From assembly GCA_036936605.1 (NCBI GenBank), contig JAUPFV010000001.1, forward strand, positions 114,026,771 to 114,090,770: a stretch of DNA of 64,000 nucleotides. The letters are read 5' to 3'. Source of the stretch: Limnanthes douglasii subsp. nivea (lineage: Eukaryota; Streptophyta; Magnoliopsida; Brassicales; Limnanthaceae). Positions 1 through 12,954 of this stretch are shown in pieces. Positions within the stretch are counted from its first letter, which is position 1. Each line of letters starts with the position of its first letter. The notes under the pieces are model-generated. The model ran no database searches, was not told the origin of the DNA, and saw only the letters and a list, made by a program, of their open reading frames with translations. The position numbers were made by a program, and so were the translations under genes.

Positions 1-329
1 ACCATCATCATGCTTCACCACTAAAAGGAGGAGTCATGGGCTCAATATATTAATGACACGTGTCTAAACGTATTACAAGAATAACCCCGAAGGCCTCATA
101 CAAAAATATCCAAGAACATTTGCAAATCATTTCAAAATCTCCAATGAATACGTTCGGTCAAAATACAACTCATATAAAGTACTAAGTGATAAAAAAAACT
201 GAATCTGAATAAAGTGATTTATAATGGAATTTATACATTAGTCCTCCCGGAAGTATTTCACGATGACTATTGGACTAATGGAGCTATCTAATGAGGACAA
301 AATTATCTGAAGGCCAAATCGGACAAATA

Positions 330-690
330 GATGATTAAGTTAACATTTACTATATATATATATATATAAAGTTGTAACAATTTAGAAATATTTAAGTAAT
401 TGGGCTTATTTTATTATGCTTATTTTATAATTGGGCTAGATAATTAGCCCATAAATTTGTTTGGCCCATTAGGCCCAACAAGATTAAGTTGCTTATAAAT
501 AAGTTTTTAGATTATCTAAATAAAGGTGGTTGAAAAAGTCATTTTCTCTAAACATAATCTTTTAGTGTCTCTCTAAATTAAATTCTAACAGCTCAATTTT
601 CTCTTTACCTTCCATCCAAAAATCAATTATTTCTTATATTATTACCCAAAAATCCATCCAAAAATCATTGACCTGGTCACAGGTATCTTA
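330..690 (+). repeat. Possible decayed solo LTR
   Basis: The stretch has a (TA)n run near 353-369, several copies of GGCCCA/GGGCC-type words near 420-480, a TATA-like CTTATAAATAAG near 490 and a CT-rich leader after it. This is the usual composition of a plant LTR promoter. Near 682 there is a GGTATC word that could be the remains of a copia-type primer site. No partner LTR or target duplication was found, so the call is tentative. Confidence 0.3.
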
Positions 691-1532
691 TCACATCTTT
701 AAGCTTAGATTGAGTCATTATGTTGTGGATCACTATTTAGTTTCCCTTACTATTCATTTAGGTTTTGTCTAATTTACATATTCAACCCTTATCAATAACA
801 CACATAGTCATTGCAAATGAAATATGTAAGAAACATAATTTTCTATGTTGATAAAATTTGTATATCAGAATTTTTTTTATTTGTGAATTGAGTTTTAAAT
901 TTTAGGTTGCTTAATCTACAATGTCGAACATCTAAGATTTTGAATTAACGGGGTCGTCCAACCCATAGTATTTTAGTTGAGGTTGAACAGTTAAAGTGTG
1001 GTTTTGGTTGGACCATCGAGTTTTTGGATCTTTCATTGATTACTGTAAGGAGTCGGGATCTTGAAATTTGATATTGTTGAATTTTGGATCCTCTAAATAT
1101 TGAAATTTTTGACATAGGTAATCAAACTCCTAAGGTTCGTTTAAGTAGATTGTAAGCCTTACATTTTATTTTGTTTTTAAATTTTATATATTTTCAGACC
1201 TAATTATTTTTAGCCGAACCGACACGACTCTGATGTGCTTGGTTCGATATTATCCATATTTATACTTCATTACAATCACATCCGGCTAAAACTTCTATTG
1301 ATTTTTTATTCCAAATAATAATAATAATAATACTAATATAATCGATATATCTTTTGCCAAAATCAAAAGATATTCGATATTTGTACTGAAGTTGGATATC
1401 TACCATAATATTTTGAATAATAATAATAATAAATATTATTGACGATCTATTTTTTAAATGACAAAAAACCGTACCACAAAATTAATTTTATTTATTTTTG
1501 TATGAGAACTTATTTGTAAATTTATAAAACAG

Positions 1533-1690
1533 CATTCCTTCCATTCTAAAATGTAGGTCATTTTAAAAAATAATTTTTATCTTATACTCGCATCTCTCTA
1601 TAAATTTTAATATTATTTATTATACACTATCAATTAATTTTTTTAATAATTATCCTTAATATTTGTGCGTATTTTGGGATGGAAGGAGTA
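1533..1690. mobile_element. Stowaway-like MITE
   Basis: A short AT-rich segment of about 158 bp is bounded by imperfect inverted repeats. The left end reads CATTCCTTCCATTCTAAAAT and the right end, reverse-complemented, TACTCCTTCCATCCCAAAAT, about 16 of 20 matching. The CTCCxTCC/GGGA.GGAG signature is typical of mariner-type plant MITEs. It has no coding capacity and lies about 2.7 kb upstream of the MED10 start codon. The target duplication (expected TA) is clear only on the right. Confidence 0.6.
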
Positions 1691-4380
1691 ATTTTTAGAA
1701 ATTTGGTCTCAACCTAACCCAACGAAAATCGGCGTGCATAAAGTAAAATATAAACCGGCTCAAATTTGTGAGCATCAACATACCACCACCCTGGGACGAT
1801 CGGCCGCAGATTCCGGGCAGCTTTCTAAAGGTCCCATTCTCTCATTTTTTCCCGTTTTACTTAGTTAACCCTAATTTACTCCATCTATTGCTATTTTCTT
1901 CTCCGATTTGTTTGTTTCTTTGTGTTATTGTTCTTATATATTCTATTATGCTGCTTGATTTGAGGGATGGACGAACTGGCAGTCGTATGGATATACTCTG
2001 TTCCATATAGTTCGAAGTCTATGATGAGAATGAAACTGAATCCCAACTGATGCCACAATTGTTTCATTGATTTTGCCTTTGATATTCTCGAAATTCATAT
2101 TTTGTGAGATTTAATTGAGTTGAATTGAAGCAAGTGAAGGGATATAAAATCAATCTACTCAAAAGGTGAATTTTCGTTAGGATTGTGTTATTGAGATACT
2201 ATGTTCCTAGGCAGAGAGATGATAGCGTATTGTCATCATAGAAATTTCTTAATTATTTATGATACTTTGGTTATTAGCAATACCTACCCAAAATATGATT
2301 CACAAGTTCATGAAATGTAAACAGTCTAGAGTTATTGTTGTTTGGAGTGGATTGCTGGTGGCTATTACTATGGTAGAGCTATGGAAGGCGCGCCCGATCT
2401 GTTATATGCTAAAGCTCCTCATATTCGATCATCTGAATATAGAATTTAAGTTTGAGCTTTATGTGTCTGATTACTGAATATTTCTCCATTTTCTTTCCTT
2501 TTATATGAATGGTGATTTAATTAGAAAATAGAGAAAGAAGATGGTCTTTTATTACAACTTTTGGCTCTCTGGGTCCGTTTGTAATTTGGTTTCTGTAAAT
2601 TCCTGGGACATGACTTGATTAAGAACTTCATCGTGAGTTCTGTAATAATTCAAATCTCTCATCTCTTCAATTATGCTGTGTTATGAACGTGTCTTTTGCT
2701 TTGCCCTAACGATTGTGTTTTCTTTTCGTAAACCTGACTTGACTAGTCCATGTATGGCTTTGGTATGGGAAATCTTAAAATTGTTAAGTTATATCTAATC
2801 TTGTAATAATAGTATGAGATTTTTGTTCTAGATAGTTCAAACCAGGTATTTTGATTGATATAGTTTGGTAAATTGTGCAGAAAGGTAAAGCTTGGAATTC
2901 ATTTCTGGATCTTTACATCTTAATAGCTTCTCAACTGCTCGGTTTATCAGTAAGTTTTTGTTTTTCATTAGAGTATCAATGGAATTGTTCTTGAATCGAC
3001 CGGATTCATTTTCAGTGGATGTGTTTTATATCTTTTCAACTGTTATTTGATTAGATCTATCTTGTTTCTGACGAATGGGTTTGTTTAGCTTCTCTAGGTG
3101 GTAACTTTATGTAACTTAATCTGTTCAAGTTTGATGCTTCTTAGCTTTTTGTTAAACTATTTATTTGAATCCCATCATTTTTAATTGAGTAGTAGTTGTC
3201 GCTGTTTAGTTACCTTCTCAAGTTTAGTTATCTGTTTCTACATGGTTATTGAAGGTATATTAATCATATCCTGTCTGTTTGATTTAATTTGCATAGTTGT
3301 CGAAATCGTTCACGATTTTAATCCTCAGCTATACATATATTAGTATGTATTTCAGACCAAGCAATACGTCTCCTAGTCCGTATCGGGCACCTGTATCGTA
3401 CAATATACCCATTTCGTTATCCAAGATACTCCCATAATGGCGATACATGCTGTATCCTAAAAGAGGCTTTCTCTTTCTTCTTTTGAAATTAGAAGTTCAA
3501 TTCCATTTTTAGGGTTATTAAAAAATAAAGATAGTTTTTTATTTTTTATTTTTTATTTCTTCAATTTCGAAAGAATCAAAACAGCCTATATTTCTCTCCC
3601 TCCTCATGTTTTAGTTTTGACTGTGAGTACATTGGTAAAGCTTTCCTACTAACGCTCTACGAATTGAGCAAAATGTCCAAATTCTTCATCCTAAGGGTAT
3701 AACAAATATAACATTATTGCACTAAATAGGAACATACTGATATAGCTGCCCAACCATTTGATTGGTAATTGAGCTTAAATACATGCTTTGAGGGAACATG
3801 ATGTACGAAGTCAATAATACATATAACAATAAACGCACCAACCCTGTCACCTATATTAGCCAAAGGATTACGAGAAGGAAGAACATGTTCATCAATGTGG
3901 CGCTGCAAATCTGCCATATTGTGTTCTCGTAATTGAACATAACCAAAGGTCGCTTATTCTCAGCACTGGAAACCCGATTATCCTTCCTAACTCAAATAGC
4001 ATTCATCCTTGTGATGACTGCTAATGCTCATCACATAGGTAAGACTTTCAAACTTGTAAATCTCATCCGAAGAAAGATCCATGTCTCCTCTTTAACACTT
4101 CCCTGGCTGCACATATTGCACAGTGGCATCTCAAATTCATGATGGGAACTCATTATTTTTGCTGAGTTGCATTCCATCATGTTATTTAATATGAGATATT
4201 TGTACTAATAATTTGCTTACTCTTAGTGTAAAAAAGCAAAACTTTGTTAAGCATAAAAAGAGGGTTAACTCCATTGTTTATGTATTGATTGTTACTTGTT
4301 TGTCTTTCGTTGTTAAAAAATGTTACTCTTTTAAGGTATTATATATTGAGTTTTAGTCTGTTTGGATTTTGTTAGTCTGT
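1691..4380 (+). promoter_or_regulatory. Upstream/leader region of MED10, no other gene seen
   Basis: No convincing coding region was found here. A pyrimidine-rich stretch near 1,840-1,930 resembles a plant 5' leader, and the rest could be promoter or a 5' UTR intron, but no transcription start can be fixed from sequence alone. Short open stretches on both strands around 3,650-4,150 do not resemble any family I can name and are interrupted by stops. Confidence 0.35.
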
Positions 4381-5240
4381 ATGGATTCAACACAAAACGC
4401 ATCTGTTGGCATTGATGACAATGGGAGAGTGAATAATGGAACCAACGATATGTCGTCGATGGCTACTACCGATGATCCAAAGAAGAACCTGAACCAAGTC
4501 ATAAACTCCATTCAGAAGACTCTAGGTCTTCTCCACCAACTACACCTCACTGTCTCATCTTTCAATGCCGCTGCTCAGCTGCCTCTCCTTCAACGCCTGT
4601 AAAGTTTAAAAAGACTGAAAACAAATCCGTCTTGTTTTTTTTGTTTATCTCGTGTACTTTCTTTATGAATGCGTCTTTAATTGTTGGGGTTGTGGTACTT
4701 TGCAGCAATTCTCTTGTTATGGAGCTTGATAACATGGTTAAAATGTCAGACAAGTGTAACATTCAAGTTCCGGTAGAGGTTCTGAAGTGAGTTGCTTATC
4801 TCTTTCTTTATTTAATGCCTTTGCTAGGCTGCGGATTTAGGTTTTTACTAATATTGTCTGCAAGTTTGGTTTATTTCTGTACTTTTTTTTCCTGGTCGTA
4901 GTTTGATTGATGATGGGAAAAATCCAGATGAGTTCACAAAGGATGTATTAAATAGTTGTATTGTGAAGAACCAAGTCACCAAGGGTAAAACAGATGCGTT
5001 CAAGGTAGTAATTAGTTTCACATTTACCCTCTTAAGTTGTTATTTAGGTGGTAATTAATTTTACATGTACCCTCTTAAATTGGGTTTTATAGTATTCAAC
5101 TGATACCATCTTACTTGAATTTGTAGAGTTTACGGAAGCATCTTCTGGAGGAACTTGATGAGGCATTTCCTGATGAAGTTGAAGTATATAGGGATATGCG
5201 TGCTGCTAGTTCAGCTGCTGTAAATAACATAGCTTCTTAA
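4381..5240 (+). CDS. MED10: Mediator complex subunit 10 (MED10), four exons
   Basis: MED10 is part of the middle module of nuclear Mediator, which links transcription factors to RNA polymerase II. I place exons at 4381-4598, 4706-4786, 4902-5004 and 5127-5240. All introns are GT-AG and phases fit throughout, giving 516 nt or 171 residues. The start is the ATG at 4381; the open frame upstream has no earlier ATG. Family-typical segments are NLNQVINSIQKTLGLLHQL and AAQLPLLQR in exon 1, CNIQVPVEVLNLIDDGKNPD across exons 2-3, and LRKHLLEELDEAFPDE in exon 4. The C-terminus is short: after the last helix it ends in AAVNNIAS, where I recall plant homologues having roughly 10-15 more, basic, residues. 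That could be a real variant, a missed last exon, or early decay. The core is intact. Confidence 0.9.
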
Positions 5241-6639
5241 CAACCATTTTAGTTGCTGCATCTGCCACCGAGAGACTTTATTATCTTTCCGACTGTATTA
5301 AGGCTGTGTTTGGTCTCATAAATGACTGGGTAAGTACTATTATAGAGCATTCCAATAACTTCTCTGATACTACATAGTATAACCTACTATCTTCTAAAAA
5401 TGTATTCTAGTGTAAAAGACTCTTTATATTTATCATAGATTTTTAATTTTAATAGGTAAAATTTATCTAGGTAGTTATATTAGTTATAAAAAAATTGTTT
5501 TTTAGGTTTGAAAAATATAGGGTTTTGAAGTTAAAAAATATTTACTTGATGAAGTTATAGATATTTTGTGTTTTCAAAATGTTATTGGAAACATTTATGA
5601 TAAACTTTGAAATCTGAGTGAGTATCGGTAATTTTATTTTTCTCACGTCATACCCGATTCTTTTAAAAGCTATACTTTATTTCTAAAGATTCAGATTTAT
5701 TTGTCTATTTTAAGTTAGTGGGTAATCATGAAATCGGACTATTATAGGATCACAAAAACTATTAGAGAAGATTTAAACTTGTAAACACCGTAAGACTTCA
5801 GACTTTATTAAACAGCCTGACATATAAACCATAAGAGTGGACAATCACACGTTGTTTCTACCAAAAAAAATGCTAGGATGTGAACCTTACCAATTCGTTT
5901 AATAAGCACAAATATTCTCAGAAAATATACTGAGATCTAATATGCAGAATAAGAACTATCTTATAAGTTATAATCATCCAATTCCAACATATGCGGATGT
6001 CAAATTTATTTTATTTTGTGGTGTTCATTTACCTATGCTTTCCTGTTAAGTTATTCACATTTCAACTTTAGTTTTCTCTTATCCTCCTTAAATAATGAAA
6101 TGAGACTAACATTATCAATGATATTTATCTTTTTGGAAATAAAGAATTAATAAAATATATATGATTGAAAACTAAATTAAAATAAATAAATTAAACGGTA
6201 TAAATTATCAGTTTTACAATAATATTAGAGTTTTAGTTATACAAATAATCCTTTTTTAAAAATGATACAAAACTTTTTTTAAGGTTAAACAAACTTTTAT
6301 GAGAATCGATCCAATCTGTAATGGCCCTTTAAGGTTTAGATAAACCAAGTCCTCTAATCTTACACATTTGGATAAAAATGCCAGAGTAACAAAATTTGCG
6401 CAATTTGTTTTTTAGTTTTCATTTCCTTCTTTTGAAACTTCAGAAGCAGAGAAAACACGACAAAGCTTCACATTTTGAGAACATTTATTGTGGAGAGTGA
6501 TTAGGTTTTAGGATTCATGAGCTAGTCTATTCCAATTCTTCTAATCTCCACTAGCTAGAAAACGTTTAAGACAACATATAACAGAGATGAGCTTTAGAAC
6601 AGAGAACACTATCAGGTACAAGATCTTTAAAGACTTGAA
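5241..6639. other. Intergenic AT-rich DNA, nothing recognised
   Basis: This stretch holds the expected 3' UTR of MED10 and then AT-rich sequence with stops in all frames. I see no repeat family, RNA gene or coding relic that I can name. Confidence 0.5.
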
Positions 6640-6744
6640 TTTGCGTCAATAATCCCTGTATTTCCTTAAAAGAACAGAGAAACGTAAAAGTCACTCAACT
6701 CTAATATACCATATTTAGTAATAGCTTCTAGTTGGGAAGGAGCT

Positions 6745-8326
6745 TTGAAGGTTTTGAAATCGATTTTCATCTTACATCTCAGAGTCCATCGAGCAAGCCA
6801 ATCCGATGCTCAATTTCTCTCTCTGAAAATATGATGAAGAATCATGTTAGGTGTTATTAGATTTATTATGCTTTTCAAAAATAGATTATAAATGATAAGG
6901 TTATTGGCCATAAGAAATAAGAGACACTAAGATTTTAGAATCTATTTCAATGTCAACTTCCCTTAATTCTTTAATTTTGCAGATTTGCAGTCCATCGTGG
7001 AGAGCTCAAACTTCAGCTTTAATAGGGGAAAGCTTTCCATAATTGTTACCGTACCCATGAATGATTGTACCCTGGCTATCTAGAATTATAACTGCCCCAC
7101 TTGAATCACCAGAATCAATGCAACATGCATCAGAATTAAGCTTGTATCCACCAGGGAGAGGAAGAATCCAGGAGAGATAAGAAAGTTTATTCTTTAACTT
7201 AAGATGATCAATGCATCCTAAAGTAATTGCAACTTCTTCATTATATTTCGAGTGCTTGTGCTTGAGGAGATTAGATTGATCTAGTCTGTTGATAATGTTA
7301 GTGTTGTATTTGATTGTTGAAGCTGATGAGAAGGAGTCTCCCTTCATCTTTACTTTGTTCTTTTGTTGCCAAATTTTCCAACTAATAATAATTAACAGAA
7401 TAGTCTTGATATGGGTCTTGTTAGGAGAAGACAAAATCCAACTTCTTATCATATCCTTAGTTGTCATGAAATTGCTAATGTTTACCCTAAGAATACTTGC
7501 AAAATGTGACCATATACTCTATGCAAAAAAACAAGAAACAAAGAGGTGATCTTTAGATTCTAAATTTCGACAAAACTGACAATTAGATACTAGAGTTAAG
7601 TGTTTATTCTGCATAATAGAATCACTATGTAAGTTGTATTGAATAAGTCTCCAAGCAAGGCAATATCATTTTCTCGGTTGATCTGATTCCAAAGCTTTTC
7701 GTAAAGAGAAGTTTTTTTATGATTATTTTTAATTAACTTCAGCGTGCCATTGATATTGAGTTTTCCATCTATCGTTGGGATCCAATATATGTCATCCTCC
7801 ATCTGCTCATTAATACTAAGTATTGAAATAAGGTTAGTGTTAGAGTTAGTTAATAAAGGTCTGAGTTTAATCACATTCCAGGAATTATTTTCCTAATAAG
7901 ATTTAATCATTGAGCCTTTAAACCAATTATTGTTAGAATCAAAATTAAGATTGATAAAAGGAGGTTTGTCAAACCAGTTGTCTAGCCAAAGATATACGTT
8001 TCCTTTACCCAAGATCCATTTGATATTGTCTTCAGCAAATTCCTTAATGTTTGACAGCTCTTCCAAGTTTGAGAATATTTTTTAGAGTAATTAAACTGGA
8101 GAGGATGACCCTTCTTACAGTAGATGTTGTGAAGTAGGTTAGCCCATAGAGAGTTGTTCTCTTTGAATATTATCCACATCTTATAAGAATATGATTTTTT
8201 AATATCATGTAGACTTTTCCTTTTTAAGTCGCCTTCGCCAAATGGTTTGCAGATAACTGACCAAGAAGACCAACGCAACTTATTTGATTCACTATTAGAA
8301 CCCAAACGAATCTGTTGAAGAGTCAA
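6745..8326 (-). pseudogene. LINE ORF2 relic, zinc-finger and RNase H C-terminus
   Basis: After the RT the minus strand continues with KLRWSSWSVICKPFGEGDLK and LWANLLHNIYCKKGHP, segments common just downstream of plant LINE RTs. A zf-RVT-like stretch follows at 7,600-7,870 (IYWIPTIDGKLNI). The RNase H domain begins near 7,160 with GGYKLNSDA, continues through SPIKAEV at 7,006 and, past a stop, with REVDIEIDSKILVSLI near 6,950. It ends with the IFRERN.ASDWLAR block near 6,770. It is a pseudogene in the same orientation as the rest of the element. Confidence 0.8.
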
Positions 8327-8449
8327 TCTATCTTAGAAGTGATAGACTTAGGCAGCCAACAACTCTGTAGCCAATACATTGGGATAGACATTAGTACAGA
8401 GTTGATTAAATTTAGTCTGCCACCATACGATAACTTTTTGCCTTCCGAA

Positions 8450-10640
8450 TCAGAGATTTTTTCTCTGATTTTTTTCCAAGAGAGGAGAATAGTTAACATA
8501 TTTATTTTGAGGGATTAAAGTAATTCCCATAAAAGTTGTAGGTAGATAACTAGTTTTGAAACTAGTTTGAATAACAAGGGATCTAATTATGTCCCGAGGT
8601 AGGTTAACTGATGTGATGATCTCTGTTTTATCCTTGTTTAGGGTTTGACTAAAGATTTCTTGGTAGACCTGCAAGAATTTACCAATTGTCTCCATATGAG
8701 AAGCTAAGCCATTAGTAAATATTAATAGATCATCTGCGAAAGATAAACATTGGATAATAATTTTGCTTCTACTGGAGAATTTTAGAGATTTATCAGATTC
8801 AAACAAAGTGCTTAGGCCCCTAAGAAGTATTTTTTCAGCTAAGATAAAGATACTTGGGGACAAATGGTCCCATTATCTAACTCTTTTTTTAGATTTAAAG
8901 AAGCCAATAACTTTTCATTTATGATAATTGAAACAAAAACAGATTGGATAAGATTACTAACTAAGTTGATAACCTTATGATTGAAACCATAAGCCTATAG
9001 AACTTTAAGAATGAAGCTGTGTGAAAGGTTATCAAACGCCTTAAACATATCAACTTTAATGAAAATATTGCATGCCTTTGTTTTCCTTCCAAGATCATAA
9101 ATAATTTCTTTTGCAATAAGTATGTTGTCATGGATTAATCTATCATTGACATAAGATCCATGCACCTCATATATCATTTTAGGTACGAGTATAGACAACT
9201 TGCTATTCGGTAACTTAAACATGATTCCATTCATCATAGTATAAAGACTAATAAGCATATACTGATTCCCATAAGTAGGGTTGTCAACCTTCAGAATTAA
9301 ATAAATTCCAGTAGCCATAATAACCTTTGGAACATCATCATTTTGGATGAAAGATAATAATTCTATGTATAAATAATTTTTGATGATTTTCCGATAAGTT
9401 ATAAAAAAACACCTGTTAAAACCATCCATTCCAGTTGTGTTTGTTGGTTTTAGATTTTGAGTGATACTTCATACTTCATGTTCAGTAGGGTTAGCTAGTA
9501 AAATATTATTATATGCATCAATAATAACGTTAGGAATGACTCTAAATAAGTAGTGATTCATATAATTAAGTTTTTGAACGAAATTAGAATAAGATGGAGA
9601 AGAAATGTTATCTTTAAAATAGGATTATACTAAAGAATTAATAGTTTCTTCATGTGTAATCCACTTGTTGCTGAGCTTTATACTAGATATCTTCCATATT
9701 ATTCTTTTTTTCTTAATATAGTTGTGATAAACTCTAGTATTCCTATCTCAATCTTGAATCCAGTTTGCATAACACTTATGTTTCCAGTATTATTCTCCAT
9801 TGTAAGAGCTAAAAGAGGTTGATCAATAGCTTTAAAAAGAATGTTTTTTTTTATCTTCAATACTGTTAGTAAGAAGGTATTTAGCTTCACAAGTATTATA
9901 TTTTCTTCAATTTGTAAAAATTTATCAAAAATGTTTCCAAAGTAACTATTGTTCCACTCTTTAAAGCTGATTTCAATCTTTTAGTTTTGTTCCAAAAGAC
10001 AAACAGAGGATGACCATCCATTACTTCATTCCAGTTAGCTTCCATAAAGTTTAAAAAATCCTTGTCCGTAGTCCATATAGTAAGATATTTGAAGCTTTTG
10101 TTTTGCTTAACTTTGTCTTTAATAATTGAGATGCATAATGGAGTGTGGTCAGAGCAAGTACGTGCCATATGGATAAATTTAGTATTAGCAAAATAATCAG
10201 ACCAGTCTTGATTGAATAAGTCACGATCAAGGCGCTTCCACTTGGTTTTATTAGTCCATGTATATTTTGTATCTGCAAAACATGCATCTTAAAAAAATAA
10301 TCTTTAATCATATAATTAAAATCATTAGAACTTTGATTACCGTATGTTACGCATCCAGTCTGCTCAGTATGAGAGCTTATAATGTTGAAGTCACCCAAAA
10401 ACAACCATTCTTTTGTTGATGCATCAATATTGCGAAGAGTATTCCATAGTTCAGTTCTGTTTCTCCTCTGACATGTTACATACACACAGGTAATATAGAA
10501 AACTTTATATTGGTTAGAATGCTTGATGTCAACGTGAATACATTGAATATTATAAATTAGAACATTAATCATTAAGTCATCATTCCATAACATTACTATC
10601 TTCCATTCACTCTCTTTGCCCCATCACCTGGGAAACCCAC
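8450..10640 (-). pseudogene. LINE ORF2 relic, endonuclease and reverse transcriptase part
   Basis: The endonuclease part shows WLFLGDFNII near 10,400 and CSDHTPLCISI near 10,150, the GDFN and SDH motifs of the exonuclease-endonuclease-phosphatase fold that nicks target DNA. The RT part shows ISLYTMMNGIMFKLPN, then NDRLIHDNILIAKEII and IKVDMFKAFDNLS, which holds the first catalytic aspartate region, then DHLSPSIFILAEK and LSFADDLLIF with the catalytic FADD pair near 8,740. These blocks are in the order and spacing of plant LINE RTs, but stops at about 8,870-8,990 and 9,430-9,700 break the frame. Confidence 0.85.
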
Positions 10641-11439
10641 TGCTAGCGGTGATGGCTGCTGTAATTGCTAATTGTACGCGGGAGACTCTATTAGCAAAAT
10701 GACTAGAAAATCTGAGGCAAAAAAATAATCTCCAACTAATTACTATTTACCACAGGCTCCTAGATAAATAATAACTTTATACATTTTTTTTTTCTGATTA
10801 TAGATTGTAGTCTTCTCAAAGAAGATTTATTACCAGCACACAGATATTATAAATAAGAGATTTTTATCATAAATGACTCTTAAAGGATGATCTTTTGGTC
10901 TCTGAAAGTTGCAGAGACTTAATGACTAATGGTTTCAATATCTTGTTGATTCTAGCTTGTTTCAGCTTTTAATCTAGGATTTTTTGAAAATTTGTATCAA
11001 CTTATTTTCTTCTAAATATGGTGGTGGACGATAGACTTCCCATATTGGCTTTGTTGGAGTTTGATAACTGGATGATGGAAAATCATAATTGACAGTGGGG
11101 GAAAGATTATAGTCAAAGTCCAGATATTTTATTGCCTCAATGACTTCATCTTCACTTGTAGCTTCTCTTTCATCTTTATTGTTACTTGGGTGTGAGTATC
11201 TTTACCAACTATGTAGCAATATTTATCCTTATGTAGTCTTTCCCATCATCTTTGTTTTCAGGTAATCTTTTTCCAGCATCTTCATTTCAGGTAAGCTTTT
11301 GCCAATATCTTCACATGTAGCTTCTCTTTTATCTTTACATTCAACATTGTTGGCAACAGATCTCTCGTTATCACGAGGTTAATTATGATAGATTTTAGCT
11401 TGTTTGGCTGATCTTACATTTCTTTCTTTTGAACTGGTG

Positions 11440-12240
11440 GGTTGTTCTCTTGTATTGAGCTGATATCATTCAGTGGTTTCTAATAGTTGATGTTGTTTTT
11501 TCCATCTGTTTTATGACTGATTTTCTTGCAGGATTTCTTATCATGTTCAACATGAAAGTAGTGACTACAATATTTGGGAAGATCTTTGTAGCTGATGTGT
11601 ATCCAGGCTCATTTATTGCTTCCAAATTCTGTCTAGACATGGTGGTGAAAATTCTTGGAGATGTCAATCTCTATCCAAGTGTAATATGCGTTGTATAATG
11701 CTCAGTTCTTGGATGAAATCGAGATTTTGATTGAAGAACCAACAAAAGAGGCTATTGAATGTATGAAATTTTCATTATATAGGTGCTATGGTAAGTTCTC
11801 CATCCTTATCCAGATTGGAACAATGAGACAATCATATTCCGGGTTAAAGGTTGGAAACCATTTCAAAATTCTTATTAAACTGTCTCCCACAGTTCAAACT
11901 TCTCTTGATCAATTTTGATAAGGTCAGATTTTAGCGAGAATTCAAGAAAGAGATGCCTTGAACCCCAGTTAGTGTATGAGAAATCACCATCAAATTTTCC
12001 TGCCTCAAAGGATTAATTTAAGACTTGTTTCTTTGGAAGGTCTTTCGAGAAATTTCCTATTAACGCGTGTGTAGATGATGATTGAAGTTTTTTTTACATT
12101 TTCATCAAACTGTAACGATATATAGTCTTTCTTCTGTTGAATTCAGATTGGCTTGGTGGTTGGGACCAACTTAGGATGAATGACGGTGTCTGCATAAGAT
12201 CTTAGTTGCTGCGTGCTGGTTTTTTGAGGAATGTTTCCTT
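11440..12240 (-). pseudogene. LINE ORF1 relic (DUF4283/zinc-knuckle gag-like protein)
   Basis: In frames broken by several shifts the minus strand reads WGSRHLFLEFSLKSDLIKI, then KWFPTFNPEYDCLIVPIWIR, and finally LPKYCSHYFHVEHDKKSCKK. The first two match the pattern of the plant DUF4283 domain. The last is a CCHC-type knuckle, LPKYC..(C/Y)...(G/E)H....C, in which the second cysteine has become tyrosine and the usual glycine before histidine is glutamate. ORF1 proteins of plant LINEs bind the element RNA. No frame is open throughout, so the product is lost. Confidence 0.75.
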
Positions 12241-12260
12241 TGGATCTGTCATGAATGTTT

Positions 12261-12954
12261 TGGTTAAAAGATGATTGGAAAGAAGGGAACTCTTCATTGA
12301 CTTGATTTTCTTAAAAAATATTTGTTGAATTCTTCATTTAATTGACAAGAGAGTTGACAAGCAGCCAATACTACTCAAATGTAATATGAAGATGATAGAA
12401 TTGAGGTTGCTTGAAGATCAAGAATCATTTTTTTTGGGAGAGAAAGCCTCTCGTATCCTCCAAGTTTTGATTCATCAAAGTGATAAAAAACTTTAATGCA
12501 AAGTAAAACATAAATTTAACAAAATAAAAAACAAGTTTTTTTTTAAATTTTGATATTTGGTTAATTCTTAGATAACAGTTTGGTGTATTTTATTTCGGGT
12601 CTTAATATTTAAAATGTTTAATAATAGTTTATTTTTATATAGTTAATTTTTAATAGTTTTTGGGAAATAGTTTATTTTTTGAAATAACTTTTATTAATTC
12701 TTTGTTAATGATAAAATACTGTTTATAAATTTAAAATAATTAAGTAGTAGATGGACATGGACCAAAAATTTACTTACATCAAAAAATTTTAAACTTACAA
12801 ATTATAAGTAGGAGAACCCCAAAACAACAAAATTTAAAATATATGGTGCAACTAATTGGTAAATTTTGTTTGAGTAGAATTAGATAAAGAAATCTGAATT
12901 CTTTAAAAATAAACACAGAATAAAAGTAATATTTAAAAAATATTAAAAATAATG
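12261..12954. other. LINE 5' flank and AT-rich DNA
   Basis: The first 200 bases may still hold the 5' leader of the LINE. The rest is AT-rich with homopolymer runs and no coding or structural feature I can support. Confidence 0.4.

Larger units (their letters stand above)
6640..12260 (-). mobile_element. Decayed, nearly full-length L1-like LINE with C-terminal RNase H
   Basis: Reading leftward on the minus strand the order is ORF1 (gag-like with zinc knuckle), then ORF2 with endonuclease, reverse transcriptase, zinc-finger region and RNase H. This is the layout of a plant L1-clade LINE that has gained a ribonuclease H. The element is full of stops and frameshifts and must be old. Both ends are approximate: I could not find a clear poly-A tail (poly-T on the plus strand near 6,500-6,700) or target duplications. 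The region 10,640-11,440 joins the two ORFs and gives no clean translation. Confidence 0.85.

Noticed and set aside
1768..2010. Possible small gene upstream of MED10 (80 codons).
   Set aside because: It needs a GTG start, has no recognisable domain and lies where a promoter or 5' leader is expected.
3714..4142. Short frames on both strands just upstream of MED10.
   Set aside because: Stops interrupt them on each strand and no family was recognised; neither strand is better than chance in this AT-rich context.
11513..11918. Plus-strand frames at 11,513 and 11,691.
   Set aside because: The minus strand here encodes the LINE ORF1 zinc knuckle and DUF4283 motifs; the plus-strand frames are shadows.
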